Assembly: GCA_037131065.1 (NCBI GenBank) | Contig: JBAXRT010000068.1 | Span: 1-15,162, forward strand | Length of the DNA stretch: 15,162 nt | Source: JBAXRT01 sp037131065 | Lineage (GTDB): Bacteria; Bacteroidota; Bacteroidia; Bacteroidales; FEN-979 | Direction of reading: 5' to 3' | Part shown: positions 5,801 through 14,665 of the stretch, in pieces | Numbering within the stretch: position 1 is the first letter of the stretch | Layout of the letters: each line of letters opens with the position of its first letter | The notes under the pieces: generated by a model | What the model was told of the DNA's origin: nothing | Databases searched by the model: none | What the model saw: only the letters and a program-made list of their open reading frames with translations | Program-made: the position numbers and the translations under genes

Positions 5801-7411
5801 ATGGCTGGATATAAAGAGACACCGCGGCAGAAAATGATTGGGATGATGTACCTTGTGCTCACTGCCCTGCTTGCCCTGAACGTCTCGAAACAAATCCTGG
5901 ATGCATTCGTTGTGGTCAATGAGAGCATGGAGACGACCAACAGTAATTTCTCCAAGAAACTGGAAAGCACCTATTCAAAATTCGAAGCACAGTACCAGCT
6001 GAATCCCACTAAAGTTAAACCTTACTGGGAAAAAGCAATGTATGCCCGTAAAATCTCAGAGCAGCTGGAGAAATATGTTGACAGCATCAAATATGTGGTG
6101 ATCATGAGAACCGACAAACTTGGTTCTTATGAGGAGGCCAAAAAACTCGAATTAGGTAAGGCAAAACGGAAAGACAATTACGACTATCCCACCCGTTACT
6201 TTATTGGTAGTTCAAACGATGGTTCTGCAGGGGAAGCCAGAATTTTGAAGGACAAGATGGAGGTTTACAAAAAACAGATGATGGACCTGGTCGATCCCAA
6301 ATACCGTTCTGCCATAAAAATCGGAATGGATACAGAAGGGCCCTTCTATGATGCCGACGGCAAGAAGCAGAACTGGGAGATGCATAATTTCTACAGGACT
6401 ATCCTTGCAGCCACAGTTACCATTCTTAACAAGGTCAAGGCTGAAATATACAATGCCGAGTTTGATGTCGTAAACAGCATTTACTCATCGGTCAGTGCTG
6501 AAGATTTCAAGTTCAATGTGATCAGGGCCAGGGTTGTTCCCCAGAGTCGCTTCGTGTTTGCCGGCGAAGAGTACAAGGCTGAAATCCTTGTCGCTGCCTA
6601 TGATTCCACGAACAATCCCAAGGTAAAATATGTTTTCGGGGCAGATACCATTACTGCGGCCAATGAAGGAAGCGCCAAAACCCTGGAAGGATCAGGTGGC
6701 GTTGTCTGGCTTAATATTCCAGCCGGTGGTTCCGGTCTCCAGCGCTATGCAGGATACATACAGGTCATGGATCCTTCGGGTAGCCCAAAGAATTATTATT
6801 TCAGCGAGGAGTATATCGTTGGAAAAAGAAGTATTTCCATCTCTCCCACACAAATGCTGGTGTTCTATCGTGGGATCCCAAACCCGGTCAAGATCGCGGT
6901 TCCGGGAGGCGCTACGGATATCCAGGCAACCATCAGTTTCGGAACTATCATGCGCTCCGATACCAGCTGGACTGTTTCAATCCCTGCAGCGGGTGGGCCC
7001 AACAGGGTTACCATCTCCGTCAGCGCAGTCTATGGAGGAAAGAGAATTCCTCTTGGTTCTGAAGAGTTCCGGTTAAAAACGATCCCCGATCCTGATGTGA
7101 CCATTGCCGGCCAGCCGGACGGGATGATACAGAAAAACCTGATCATTAACGCCCCCGACCTGATCTGCGCTCCGCCTCCCGGGTTTGACCTTAAAGCAAC
7201 TTACAGGGTTATCTCCTATACCTTCGGGACCACCAGCTCAACGGGAGACTATACCGAAGTCCCCGGCCAGGGAAGAACGCTCAGCCAGGAGGTTCTCAGA
7301 TCGGTCCTGAATGCAAAGAGAAAACAGAAGATCTGGTTTGACAATATCAAAGTTCAGGGCCCTGATGGCACCAGGAAAGTGCAGAAGAGCCTTTCATATA
7401 CAATATTATAA
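5801..7411 (+). CDS. gldM: T9SS/gliding motor protein GldM/PorM
   Basis: GldM (PorM) is the second motor subunit. It is a single-pass inner-membrane protein whose long periplasmic part dimerises and reaches the GldK/GldN ring. The 536-residue product begins with the family signature YKETPRQKMIGMMYLVLTAL, whose transmembrane helix spans about residues 12-31. A helical first periplasmic domain follows (about 36-225). Beta-rich domains follow from about 226 (SAEDFKFNVIRARVVPQSRFVFAGEEY), 325 and 415 to the end, consistent with the four-domain D1-D4 layout known from GldM and PorM structures. The length is normal or slightly above it. The ATG at 5801 is directly preceded by an in-frame TAG and agrees with the family start. 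gldN follows after 31 bases, so the two are almost certainly co-transcribed. Confidence 0.96.
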   Translation: MAGYKETPRQKMIGMMYLVLTALLALNVSKQILDAFVVVNESMETTNSNFSKKLESTYSKFEAQYQLNPTKVKPYWEKAMYARKISEQLEKYVDSIKYVVIMRTDKLGSYEEAKKLELGKAKRKDNYDYPTRYFIGSSNDGSAGEARILKDKMEVYKKQMMDLVDPKYRSAIKIGMDTEGPFYDADGKKQNWEMHNFYRTILAATVTILNKVKAEIYNAEFDVVNSIYSSVSAEDFKFNVIRARVVPQSRFVFAGEEYKAEILVAAYDSTNNPKVKYVFGADTITAANEGSAKTLEGSGGVVWLNIPAGGSGLQRYAGYIQVMDPSGSPKNYYFSEEYIVGKRSISISPTQMLVFYRGIPNPVKIAVPGGATDIQATISFGTIMRSDTSWTVSIPAAGGPNRVTISVSAVYGGKRIPLGSEEFRLKTIPDPDVTIAGQPDGMIQKNLIINAPDLICAPPPGFDLKATYRVISYTFGTTSSTGDYTEVPGQGRTLSQEVLRSVLNAKRKQKIWFDNIKVQGPDGTRKVQKSLSYTIL

Positions 7412-7442
7412 AAGATACAATATCCTTAAATCAACAGAAAAG

Positions 7443-8300
7443 ATGAAAAAGTTTCTGATATTGATTTTGATCTCCATCAGCGGAATCTTGATTCCGGAGG
7501 GAGTGTTCTCACAGGTCCTTGAGGGCACCCCGCGCGATGGTGTTTATGATAAAACGGCCATAACCCAGGTACAGCCAATCTCATATCCGTACCTAAGGGA
7601 GGCCGATATCATCTGGACACGCCGCATCTGGCGCGTGATCGACATGCGGGAAAAAATAAACCAGCCCTTTTATTACCCGACAACGCCGCAGAACAACTGG
7701 CGCAGCCTGATGCAGATCGTATGGGACGGTTTAAATGAGGGATCAATTGTAGCCTATTCGGCAGATGTCGATCAGTTCCTGACTCCAATCACCTATAAAG
7801 AGGTAAAGGACAGGATTGAGGTTCCTGATACCATGTTCGTACCTGACCCGGATAATCCTGAACAGAAGATCATGAAGGTGATCAAGATGGACTTTACTGC
7901 TGCCAACGTCAAGAAGTTCAGGGTAAAAGAAGACTACTATTTCGACCGCCAGCGCTCCGTGATGGAGGTGAGAATCCTTGGAATATGTCCGGTTATGGAA
8001 AAGATCGACAGCAAGACAGGAGAAAGCCGTGGTGACATGCCACTCTTCTGGATCTATTTTCCGGAATGCCGTGAACTATTCGCCAGGAATGAAATGTTCA
8101 ACCTGAAAAACGGATCGGCAGGGAGAATGACCTATGATGACGTATTCATGAAAAGGATCTTCTCCAGCTATATCTATAAGGAAGAAAATGTGTATGATCG
8201 CCAGATCAATGAATATGCGATGGGCGTAGATGCCCTGCTCGAAGCGGAAAAGTCGAAGACCAGCCTGTTCGAATTCGAACACAGCCTCTGGGAATATTAA
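7443..8300 (+). CDS. gldN: T9SS periplasmic ring protein GldN/PorN
   Basis: GldN (PorN) is the periplasmic partner of the GldK lipoprotein in the T9SS ring and a contact point for GldM. I take the ATG at 7443 (285 residues). It gives a clean Sec signal peptide, MKKFLILILISISGILI, with cleavage near VFS/Q at residues 23-24. The open frame extends upstream to 7311 but there overlaps gldM, so that extension is rejected. Family features include DIIWTRRIWRVIDMREKINQPFYYP (about 45-70), NNWRSLMQIVWDGLNEGSI, the acidic YKEVKDRIEVPD segment, and PLFWIYFPECRELFARNEMFN towards the C-terminus. It is the last gene of the T9SS cluster: a strong terminator begins 18 bases after its stop. Confidence 0.95.
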   Translation: MKKFLILILISISGILIPEGVFSQVLEGTPRDGVYDKTAITQVQPISYPYLREADIIWTRRIWRVIDMREKINQPFYYPTTPQNNWRSLMQIVWDGLNEGSIVAYSADVDQFLTPITYKEVKDRIEVPDTMFVPDPDNPEQKIMKVIKMDFTAANVKKFRVKEDYYFDRQRSVMEVRILGICPVMEKIDSKTGESRGDMPLFWIYFPECRELFARNEMFNLKNGSAGRMTYDDVFMKRIFSSYIYKEENVYDRQINEYAMGVDALLEAEKSKTSLFEFEHSLWEY

Positions 8301-8318
8301 ACAAAGAAGAGATTAACG

Positions 8319-8349
8319 AAAAACTCCTCCTCCGGGGGAGTTTTTTTTT
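8319..8349 (+). terminator. Rho-independent terminator after gldN
   Basis: A hairpin pairs CTCCTC (8324-8329) with GGGGAG (8335-8340), including one G-U pair, around the loop CTCCG. It is preceded by AAAAA and followed by nine consecutive T (8341-8349), which can extend the stem. This is a textbook intrinsic terminator and it marks the end of the T9SS transcription unit. Confidence 0.88.
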
Positions 8350-8350
8350 G

Positions 8351-8358
8351 TAAATTCG
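8351..8358 (+). promoter_or_regulatory. Possible -7 box for recG, leaderless start
   Basis: TAAATTCG differs from the TAnnTTTG consensus at one base and lies immediately after the terminator T-tract. Its last base is 6 bases before the recG ATG at 8364, so initiation from it would produce a leaderless or nearly leaderless mRNA. No -33 element is recognisable, because that position falls within the terminator stem. Confidence 0.35.
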
Positions 8359-8363
8359 GCTCC

Positions 8364-10469
8364 ATGTCGGGTACTTTCCTTGAAACTCCCATTGAATATC
8401 TGAAAGGGGTCGGTCCTGCAAGGGCAGAGGTGCTGAAGTCAGAAGCAGGAATCTCGACCTTTGCCGATATGCTTACCTTCTTCCCGTTTCGCTATGTTGA
8501 CCGTAGCAAATATTCAAGGATTGCTGAGATAAAGGATGAGAATACCTTTATTCAGTTCAAAGCCACTGTTTCAAAAGTACAGTCTGTCGGCCCCCTTAAA
8601 AGCCAGCGCCTCATTGTTACAGTGACCGACGGGGAGGCAGAGATAGATCTTGTATGGTTTCGCGGACTGAAATGGCTGTCCGGCAAATTCACTCCCGGGA
8701 AGGAATTTATTGTCTTCGGAAAGCCTACCCTATTCAATGGAAAGTGGAATATTCCGCATCCTGATATGGAGATCCCGCCGGATAAACCTTTGCCATTGAA
8801 CGAAACCATCAGGCCCATATACAGCTCCACAGAAAAACTGAAATCTAAAGGACTTGATTATAAAGGGATCAGCAAACTCATGAAGAACTTACTCCTTTGT
8901 GAGAAGTTCACTGTTCCTGAAGTCCTTTCCCCTGCTATTCTTCATCACTTCAGGCTGATGGACCGCAGGGAGGCTTTTGTCACCATCCACTTTCCCGGCA
9001 GCCCCGAACTTCTGAGGAAAGCCCGTGCCCGCCTTAAATTCGAGGAGCTTTTCTTTATCCAGCTTAGATTAATGAAGCAACGATACGGCAGGATTAGCAA
9101 ACAGCAGGGGCATATTTTTTCGAAGGTGGGTGATTATGTCAACCAGTTTTATCATCACCATCTTACTTTCAACCTTACTGAAGCGCAGAAACGTGTGATC
9201 CGGGAGATCAGGATTGACCTCGGGAGCGGGAAACAGATGAACCGGTTGCTCCAGGGGGATGTCGGCAGCGGAAAGACCCTCGTTGCTTTAATGACCATGC
9301 TTATAGCCATTGACAACGGTTACCAGTCGTGCATGATGGCCCCGACAGAGATCCTTGCCAGTCAGCATTACAATTCGGTTTCCCGGATGCTGTCCGGACT
9401 GAATGTGAGTGTCAGGCTTCTAACAGGGTCGACAAAATCTTCGGAACGAAAAGCGCTTCTTCATGACCTTGAGCAGGGTAGCCTGCAAATCCTGATCGGG
9501 ACCCATGCCCTGATCGAAGAAAATGTTCGATTCCGGCGTCTCGGAATGGTCGTGATTGATGAACAGCACCGTTTCGGAGTGGCGCAGCGTGCCCGCTTAT
9601 GGGAAAAGAATGTGACCTCACCGCATATCCTTGTCATGACTGCCACACCGATCCCCAGGACACTTGCAATGACCCTCTATGGCGACCTGGACACCTCTGT
9701 TATAGATGAATTACCGCCGGGAAGAAAACCAATCCTGACAAAGCATGTTTATGATCAGGACAGGGAGAAGGTAAATGATTTTGTCCGGCAGAAGATAAAT
9801 GAGGGCCGTCAGGTCTATATGGTTTATCCGCTGATCCAGGAATCAGAAGTCCTCGACCTGAAAAACCTGATTGACGGTTACAACCAGGTCGTCCAGGATT
9901 TTCCAAAGCCAGGTTATCGGGTGTGCATGGTGCACGGACAGCTGAAACAGCAGGAGAAGGATGATGCCATGCGAAGGTTTCTGCTCGGCGAATCACAAAT
10001 TATGGTCGCCACAACCGTGATTGAGGTGGGAGTTGATATTCCCAATGCGACCGTAATGGTCATCGAAAATGCGGAACGGTTTGGCCTCTCCCAGTTGCAC
10101 CAGCTCAGGGGAAGGGTGGGCCGGGGAGGCGACCAGTCCTATTGCATACTAATGAGCGGCGGAAACCTGAGTGCAGAAGCAAAAAAGAGGATCTCCACCA
10201 TGGTGAGGACCACCGATGGCTTTGAGATTGCTGAAACCGACCTTCAACTCCGGGGGCCCGGGGATATTCAGGGGACACAACAAAGTGGGATTTTGAACCT
10301 GAGGATTGCCGATATTGTTAAAGATGAGAAGATCCTTAAGGCTGCACGGAACATGGCAGCGGATATCATTCAGGATGATCCCAATCTTGAAAAGGAACAG
10401 AATCTGATCCTCGCCAGCCACCTGGTTCAAATGGATAAGTATCAGGAAAATTGGGGACTTATCTCCTGA
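8364..10469 (+). CDS. recG: ATP-dependent DNA helicase RecG
   Basis: RecG is a superfamily 2 helicase that remodels stalled replication forks and branched DNA in recombination and repair. The 701-residue product has the N-terminal wedge/OB region: PIEYLKGVGPARAEVLK at about 8-24, MLTFFPFRYVDRS near 36, and an OB-like barrel at about 55-140. The helicase motifs then follow: LTEAQKRVIREI, Walker A GDVGSGKT at 298-305, the DEQH box followed by RFG at 399-405, MTATPIPRTLAMTLYGDLD, and the second lobe with VATTVIEVGVDIPNATVM and QLHQLRGRVGRGG. The TATPIPRT and QLRGRVGRG signatures separate it from PriA and Mfd. Length and start (ATG 8364, MSGTFLETPIEYLKGVGP) are normal for the family. It is isolated from the T9SS genes by the upstream terminator and precedes pheT by 49 bases. 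Confidence 0.97.
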   Translation: MSGTFLETPIEYLKGVGPARAEVLKSEAGISTFADMLTFFPFRYVDRSKYSRIAEIKDENTFIQFKATVSKVQSVGPLKSQRLIVTVTDGEAEIDLVWFRGLKWLSGKFTPGKEFIVFGKPTLFNGKWNIPHPDMEIPPDKPLPLNETIRPIYSSTEKLKSKGLDYKGISKLMKNLLLCEKFTVPEVLSPAILHHFRLMDRREAFVTIHFPGSPELLRKARARLKFEELFFIQLRLMKQRYGRISKQQGHIFSKVGDYVNQFYHHHLTFNLTEAQKRVIREIRIDLGSGKQMNRLLQGDVGSGKTLVALMTMLIAIDNGYQSCMMAPTEILASQHYNSVSRMLSGLNVSVRLLTGSTKSSERKALLHDLEQGSLQILIGTHALIEENVRFRRLGMVVIDEQHRFGVAQRARLWEKNVTSPHILVMTATPIPRTLAMTLYGDLDTSVIDELPPGRKPILTKHVYDQDREKVNDFVRQKINEGRQVYMVYPLIQESEVLDLKNLIDGYNQVVQDFPKPGYRVCMVHGQLKQQEKDDAMRRFLLGESQIMVATTVIEVGVDIPNATVMVIENAERFGLSQLHQLRGRVGRGGDQSYCILMSGGNLSAEAKKRISTMVRTTDGFEIAETDLQLRGPGDIQGTQQSGILNLRIADIVKDEKILKAARNMAADIIQDDPNLEKEQNLILASHLVQMDKYQENWGLIS

Positions 10470-10487
10470 TTTATTGATTTTTTATTA
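10453..10487 (+). terminator. Weak candidate terminator at the end of recG
   Basis: GGGGA (10453-10457) pairs with TCTCC (10462-10466, one G-U pair) around the tetraloop CTTA, overlapping the recG stop codon. It is followed by a T-rich but interrupted stretch, TGATTTATTGATTTTTTATT. The short stem and broken T-tract make termination partial at best. Confidence 0.28.
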
Positions 10488-10488
10488 C

Positions 10489-10496
10489 TAATTTTG
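10489..10496 (+). promoter_or_regulatory. Bacteroidota -7 box upstream of pheT
   Basis: TAATTTTG matches TAnnTTTG exactly and is followed by CAC, 22 bases before the pheT ATG. Initiation a few bases downstream would leave a short A-rich leader of about 15-17 bases (CTTAAATTAAACTAACAA). A TTG at 10474-10476 is only 12 bases upstream, closer than the usual -33 spacing. This is a good candidate for driving pheT and the genes behind it. Confidence 0.5.
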
Positions 10497-10518
10497 CACC
10501 CTTAAATTAAACTAACAA

Positions 10519-12990
10519 ATGAAGATCTCTTATAACTGGCTGAAGCAATATATCCATGTGGATCTTCCTCCTGAAAAAGTTGCAGAACTGTTAACGGGAT
10601 GCGGACTTGAGGTGGAGAACCTGGAATTGTATGAGTCGGTGAAAGGAGGATTGAAAGGTGTTGTGATCGGTGAAGTGCTCACCTGCGGGAAACATACCAA
10701 TTCAGATCACCTTACGCTGACTACAGTCAATATTGGTCAGCCGGAACCCCTGAAAATTGTCTGCGGCGCTCCCAATGTGGCTCCGGGACAGAAGGTTGCT
10801 GTCGCGACCATCGGTACGACATTATATTTTAAGGATAAGGAATTGACCCTTCAGCGGACCAAGATCCGCGGGGAGGTCTCTGAAGGAATGATCTGTGCAG
10901 AGGATGAACTTGGCCTGGGAACTTCACATGCAGGTATACTTATACTGGACCCTTCAGCAGTTATAGGGACGCCGGCGAAAGAGTACTTCGGCATTGAAGA
11001 GGATCATGTTTTCACGATCGGCCTGACCCCAAACCGTACCGATGCCATGTCGCACATAGGGGTCGCCCGTGACCTTGCCGCAGTCCTCAATAATTACGGC
11101 AGCGACAGCGCCAGCCTCTCTGCCGGATACAAGCTTGTTGTGCCTGATGTTTCTTCTTTCAGGATTGACAGGACTGATCATACGATCGGGATCATTGTGG
11201 AAGATGCCCTGGCCTGTCCCCGTTATTCCGGGTTGACGATGACCGGAATAACGGTTAAAGAATCTCCATCATGGCTTAAAAACAGGTTATCGGCCATCGG
11301 ACTGAGGCCAATAAACAACATCGTTGACATCACCAACTTCATCCAGATGGAACTTGGCCAGCCGCTCCATGCTTTCGACGGCGACAAGATCACAGGAGGT
11401 AAGGTGATCGTTAAAAAACACCCTGAAAGCACCCCTTTTATTACCCTCGATGAGGTCGAAAGGAAGCTGACAGGAAACGACCTGATGATCTGCAATGCGG
11501 GAGAGCCCATGTGCATCGCCGGGGTTTTTGGAGGGATCCGTTCAGGTGTCACGCAGGACACAAAGACCGTTTTCCTTGAGAGCGCCTGTTTTGATCCGGT
11601 TCACATCCGCAAGACCTCGCGCCATCATGGCCTGCAAACCGATGCCTCCTTCCGGTTCGAACGAGGCGCCGATATTCACATTACGGTTTACGCCCTCAAA
11701 AGGGCTGCACTCCTGATCAGGGAACTTGCTGGCGGGGAGGTGGCATCGGAGATCATTGATAGTTATCCGGAACCAGTCGAAAAAAGAGCCATAACCCTCA
11801 GTTTTGCAAATCTGGATAACCTTATAGGCAAACACATCGGCCCGGATGTTGTGAAAAGCATTATTACAGATTTGGGAATGGAGGTTAAAGATCATGATGC
11901 AGAAAAGCTGAGGGTGTTGATCCCGGGATTCAAAGCGGATGTGACAAGAGAGTGTGATCTTATCGAAGAAGTTCTGAGGATTTACGGATACAATAACATC
12001 GGGATCAGTGCGGAACTCAGGTCCTCTTTATCTTATTCCAAAAAACCGGATCCGGAAAAATTACGGAATATTGTTTCGGATTATCTCGCCGCCAATGGTT
12101 TTTACGAGGTCATGAACAACTCCCTGTCAAAATCGGCCTATTACGAGAAAAACATCCAGTACCCTCTCGAGAGCGCCGTGAGGATACTGAACCCGCTTAG
12201 TCGTGACCTGGATGCCATACGGCAGACACTGCTTTACGGGGGATTGGAGACCATTGTCTACAACCAGAACCGAAAGATACACGACCTTAAGCTTTTTGAA
12301 TTCGGAACAGTCTCTGCCAGGGCTGTTGGATCCTCCAATGATCCTCTGCCCGGTTTCCATGAAGAATGGCACCTTGGACTTTTCCTTACAGGAAGACGAG
12401 AGATGGAGAACTGGGACTCTTCAGAAAGTAAAGCAGACTTTTCAGACCTCAAGGGGGTTACGGAGGGAATCCTGAACAGGATCGGAACAGGAAGCTGGCA
12501 GTTTTCGGTGAAGCCGGTTTCATCTGAAATAATTTCTGAAGGATTAGCCTACTTAAAGGAGGGAAAAACGATTGTTACCCTCGGGACCATCAGGGAAAGT
12601 GTTTTAAAATCTTTCGATTGTAAACAACCGGTTCTTTACGCTGAATGGAACTGGGATAATCTCCTTACTCTGCTTACGGCAAAGGAGATTCAGTTCAGGG
12701 AAATTAACAAGTTCCCGGAAGTCAGGAGGGATCTTGCTTTACTGCTTGACAAGAGCGTGACTTTCGAGGAGATTGAAAGGGTCGCCTACGAGACCGAGCG
12801 CAGACTCATCAGAAATACAGGTCTTTTCGATGTATACGAGGGGAAGAATATTGAAGAGGGAAAGAAGTCCTATGCTGTAAATTTTATTCTTCAGGATGAA
12901 ACGAAGACCCTGACGGATGAAGAAATTGAAAAAACCATGGAGAAGCTGATCAAAGCTTTTACCACCAAATTAAATGCACAGATCAGATAA
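10519..12990 (+). CDS. pheT: Phenylalanyl-tRNA synthetase beta subunit
   Basis: PheT pairs with PheS in the cytoplasmic alpha2-beta2 enzyme that charges tRNA-Phe. The beta chain binds tRNA and edits Tyr-tRNA-Phe. The 823-residue length is standard for bacteria. Domains in order are: the N-terminal MKISYNWLKQYI region; the EMAP-like tRNA-binding OB fold (about 40-150, with VIGEVLTCGKHTNSDHLTLT and IRGEVSEGMICAEDELGLG); the B3/B4 editing region (about 210-390, with RPINNIVDITNFIQMELGQPLHAFD); the B5 domain (about 400-475); and a catalytic-like core with VMNNSLSKSAYYEK and ILNPLSRDLDAIRQTLL. The C-terminal FDX-ACB anticodon-binding domain (about 728-822, starting FPEVRRDLALLLD) closes the protein. 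pheS is not adjacent, as is common in this phylum. The next gene starts 20 bases downstream. Confidence 0.97.
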   Translation: MKISYNWLKQYIHVDLPPEKVAELLTGCGLEVENLELYESVKGGLKGVVIGEVLTCGKHTNSDHLTLTTVNIGQPEPLKIVCGAPNVAPGQKVAVATIGTTLYFKDKELTLQRTKIRGEVSEGMICAEDELGLGTSHAGILILDPSAVIGTPAKEYFGIEEDHVFTIGLTPNRTDAMSHIGVARDLAAVLNNYGSDSASLSAGYKLVVPDVSSFRIDRTDHTIGIIVEDALACPRYSGLTMTGITVKESPSWLKNRLSAIGLRPINNIVDITNFIQMELGQPLHAFDGDKITGGKVIVKKHPESTPFITLDEVERKLTGNDLMICNAGEPMCIAGVFGGIRSGVTQDTKTVFLESACFDPVHIRKTSRHHGLQTDASFRFERGADIHITVYALKRAALLIRELAGGEVASEIIDSYPEPVEKRAITLSFANLDNLIGKHIGPDVVKSIITDLGMEVKDHDAEKLRVLIPGFKADVTRECDLIEEVLRIYGYNNIGISAELRSSLSYSKKPDPEKLRNIVSDYLAANGFYEVMNNSLSKSAYYEKNIQYPLESAVRILNPLSRDLDAIRQTLLYGGLETIVYNQNRKIHDLKLFEFGTVSARAVGSSNDPLPGFHEEWHLGLFLTGRREMENWDSSESKADFSDLKGVTEGILNRIGTGSWQFSVKPVSSEIISEGLAYLKEGKTIVTLGTIRESVLKSFDCKQPVLYAEWNWDNLLTLLTAKEIQFREINKFPEVRRDLALLLDKSVTFEEIERVAYETERRLIRNTGLFDVYEGKNIEEGKKSYAVNFILQDETKTLTDEEIEKTMEKLIKAFTTKLNAQIR

Positions 12991-13010
12991 CTCATAAAAA
13001 CTAAAAACCT

Positions 13011-14663
13011 ATGACAGAAAAAGAACAGATCAGGTACTCAATAGGTCCGACAGGAGAGAAGTTTCCCATTCCATCCAAAGGCGATTATGACAAGGAACTG
13101 AAGCGGATTGATAAACTCGTAAATCAAGCCAGGAAAGAAAAGAAAGAGATCGTGGTCGTGATGGGCCTCGGGTTTGTTGGTGCCGTGATGGCTGCCATCG
13201 TTGCCGACACGAAAGACAAAAAAGGAAAGCCGTCTAAACTGGTTATCGGATGCCAGCGGCCGAGCGCCCGCAGTTACTGGAAGATTCCCATGGTAAACGA
13301 GGGGATTGCACCGGTCAAGGCTGAGGATCCTGAAGTGGAAATCCTGATTAAGCGTTGCGTGCTTGAATCAAAAACTTTAGTAGCTACCTTTAACAGCGAT
13401 TGTCTTCAGTTTGCCGATTGTGTTGTGGTGGATGTCCAGTGCGATTACACTAAAAAGCAACTTGGGAATATGAAGACCGGGGAGACCGATATGGCTGCCC
13501 TTGAAGATACCATGAAAACGATCGGGCAGAAGATCCCACCCGAATGCCTTGTTCTGATCGAAACAACAGTTGCCCCGGGTACCACTGAATTTGTTGCCTG
13601 GCCAATTCTGAAGAAAGCATTTGCAAAACGGGGTATAAAGAAAACGCCATTGTTATCTCATTCTTTTGAACGGGTTATGCCTGGGAAAGATTATGTAGCC
13701 TCCATCCGTGATTTCTGGAGGGTGTGTTCAGGATGTGAAGAGGTCGCCAGGAAGCGGGTTGAGAAATTCCTTCATGAAGTGCTGAACACAACACAGTTCC
13801 CGCTCACTGTCATGGACCGTCCGATCGAATCGGAAACAACGAAGATCATTGAGAACTCATACCGCGCCACCATCCTTGCATTCCTGCATGAGTGGAGTCT
13901 CTTTTCCGAACGGAACGGCATCGACCTGATCAAGGTCATTAAAGCGATTAAGGTCCGGCCCACGCACAGCAATATCATCTTCCCGGGTCCCGGAATTGGT
14001 GGTTACTGCCTTCCCAAGGATGGCGGTCTCGGTTACTGGGCATACAAGCATATCCTCGGTTTCGAGGATGGCGACAAGTTGTTCAAGTTAACCCCGACCT
14101 CCATCGATATCAATGATACACGGGGACTGCATGTTGCTGAGCTTACAAGGGATGCCCTGCGGAATATGGGCCGCTACATTGCCGGTGCCGAAGTGCTTAT
14201 TTGCGGTGCAAGTTACAGGCAGGATGTAGGAGATACCCGTTACAGGGGAAGTGAGATGGTTGCCAGGAAGTTGAGTGAGATGAGTGCAGAGATCAGGGTT
14301 CATGATCCCTATGTAGATCACTGGTATGAACTGGAGGACCAGGATGAATATCCCGCCCCGGGTCACTCATGGAAGAGATTCTTCAGGAACCAGGAGAACC
14401 TGAAGAATACCGTGGTTGAGAAGGATCTGAAAAAGGCCCTGAAAGGGGTTGAAGCCGTCATTCTTGCGGTTCCCCACGCCCACTACCTCGATCTTAAACC
14501 CGATGATATTGTAAAATGGGCTGGCGGACCCATTGCGATGGTGGATGCTTTCGGGATCCTTCCGGATGATAAGATCCGTCGATATTTTGAACTTGGTTGC
14601 GAGGTGAAAGCATTGGGCCGCGGACATCTTGCCAGGCTGAAGAGAGAGGTAAGAAAACTTTAA
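13011..14663 (+). CDS. Nucleotide-sugar dehydrogenase (UDP-glucose/UDP-ManNAc dehydrogenase family), long variant
   Basis: The product belongs to the NAD-dependent UDP-glucose/GDP-mannose dehydrogenase family, which oxidises the C6 hydroxyl of a nucleotide sugar to a uronic acid for surface polysaccharide. Seen are the Rossmann signature VVVMGLGFVG (Gly52, 54, 57), VLIETTVAPGTTEF, the mid-domain TTKIIENSYRATILAF (Lys278, Asn282), the catalytic loop GPGIGGYCLPKDGG (Cys333, Lys336), and the C-terminal NAD-fold domain with ICGASYRQDVGDTRYRGSEMVARKL. At 550 residues it exceeds the usual 400-460. About 45 charged residues precede the Rossmann fold, and extra sequence lies in the first and last domains (for example around WYELEDQDEYPAPGHSWKRFF). 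The usual SPER motif reads SFER here. The substrate cannot be assigned. It sits 20 bases after pheT and 2 bases before a sigma-54 activator gene; no glycosyltransferases are nearby in the window. Confidence 0.85.
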   Translation: MTEKEQIRYSIGPTGEKFPIPSKGDYDKELKRIDKLVNQARKEKKEIVVVMGLGFVGAVMAAIVADTKDKKGKPSKLVIGCQRPSARSYWKIPMVNEGIAPVKAEDPEVEILIKRCVLESKTLVATFNSDCLQFADCVVVDVQCDYTKKQLGNMKTGETDMAALEDTMKTIGQKIPPECLVLIETTVAPGTTEFVAWPILKKAFAKRGIKKTPLLSHSFERVMPGKDYVASIRDFWRVCSGCEEVARKRVEKFLHEVLNTTQFPLTVMDRPIESETTKIIENSYRATILAFLHEWSLFSERNGIDLIKVIKAIKVRPTHSNIIFPGPGIGGYCLPKDGGLGYWAYKHILGFEDGDKLFKLTPTSIDINDTRGLHVAELTRDALRNMGRYIAGAEVLICGASYRQDVGDTRYRGSEMVARKLSEMSAEIRVHDPYVDHWYELEDQDEYPAPGHSWKRFFRNQENLKNTVVEKDLKKALKGVEAVILAVPHAHYLDLKPDDIVKWAGGPIAMVDAFGILPDDKIRRYFELGCEVKALGRGHLARLKREVRKL

Positions 14664-14665
14664 AA

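Noticed and set aside
6630..7076. 148-codon open frame in another plus-strand frame within gldM
   Set aside because: The gldM frame is continuous and conserved through this region; the alternative translation is Ser/Arg/Pro-rich with no domain.
7311..7442. 44-codon upstream extension of gldN overlapping the end of gldM
   Set aside because: The ATG at 7443 begins a clean signal peptide, whereas the extension is out of frame with gldM and would bury the signal peptide inside the protein.
2050..8300. The five-gene cluster as a new secretion or contractile system
   Set aside because: Every gene matches a known T9SS/gliding component in an order already known from P. gingivalis (porPKLMN), so it is not undescribed.
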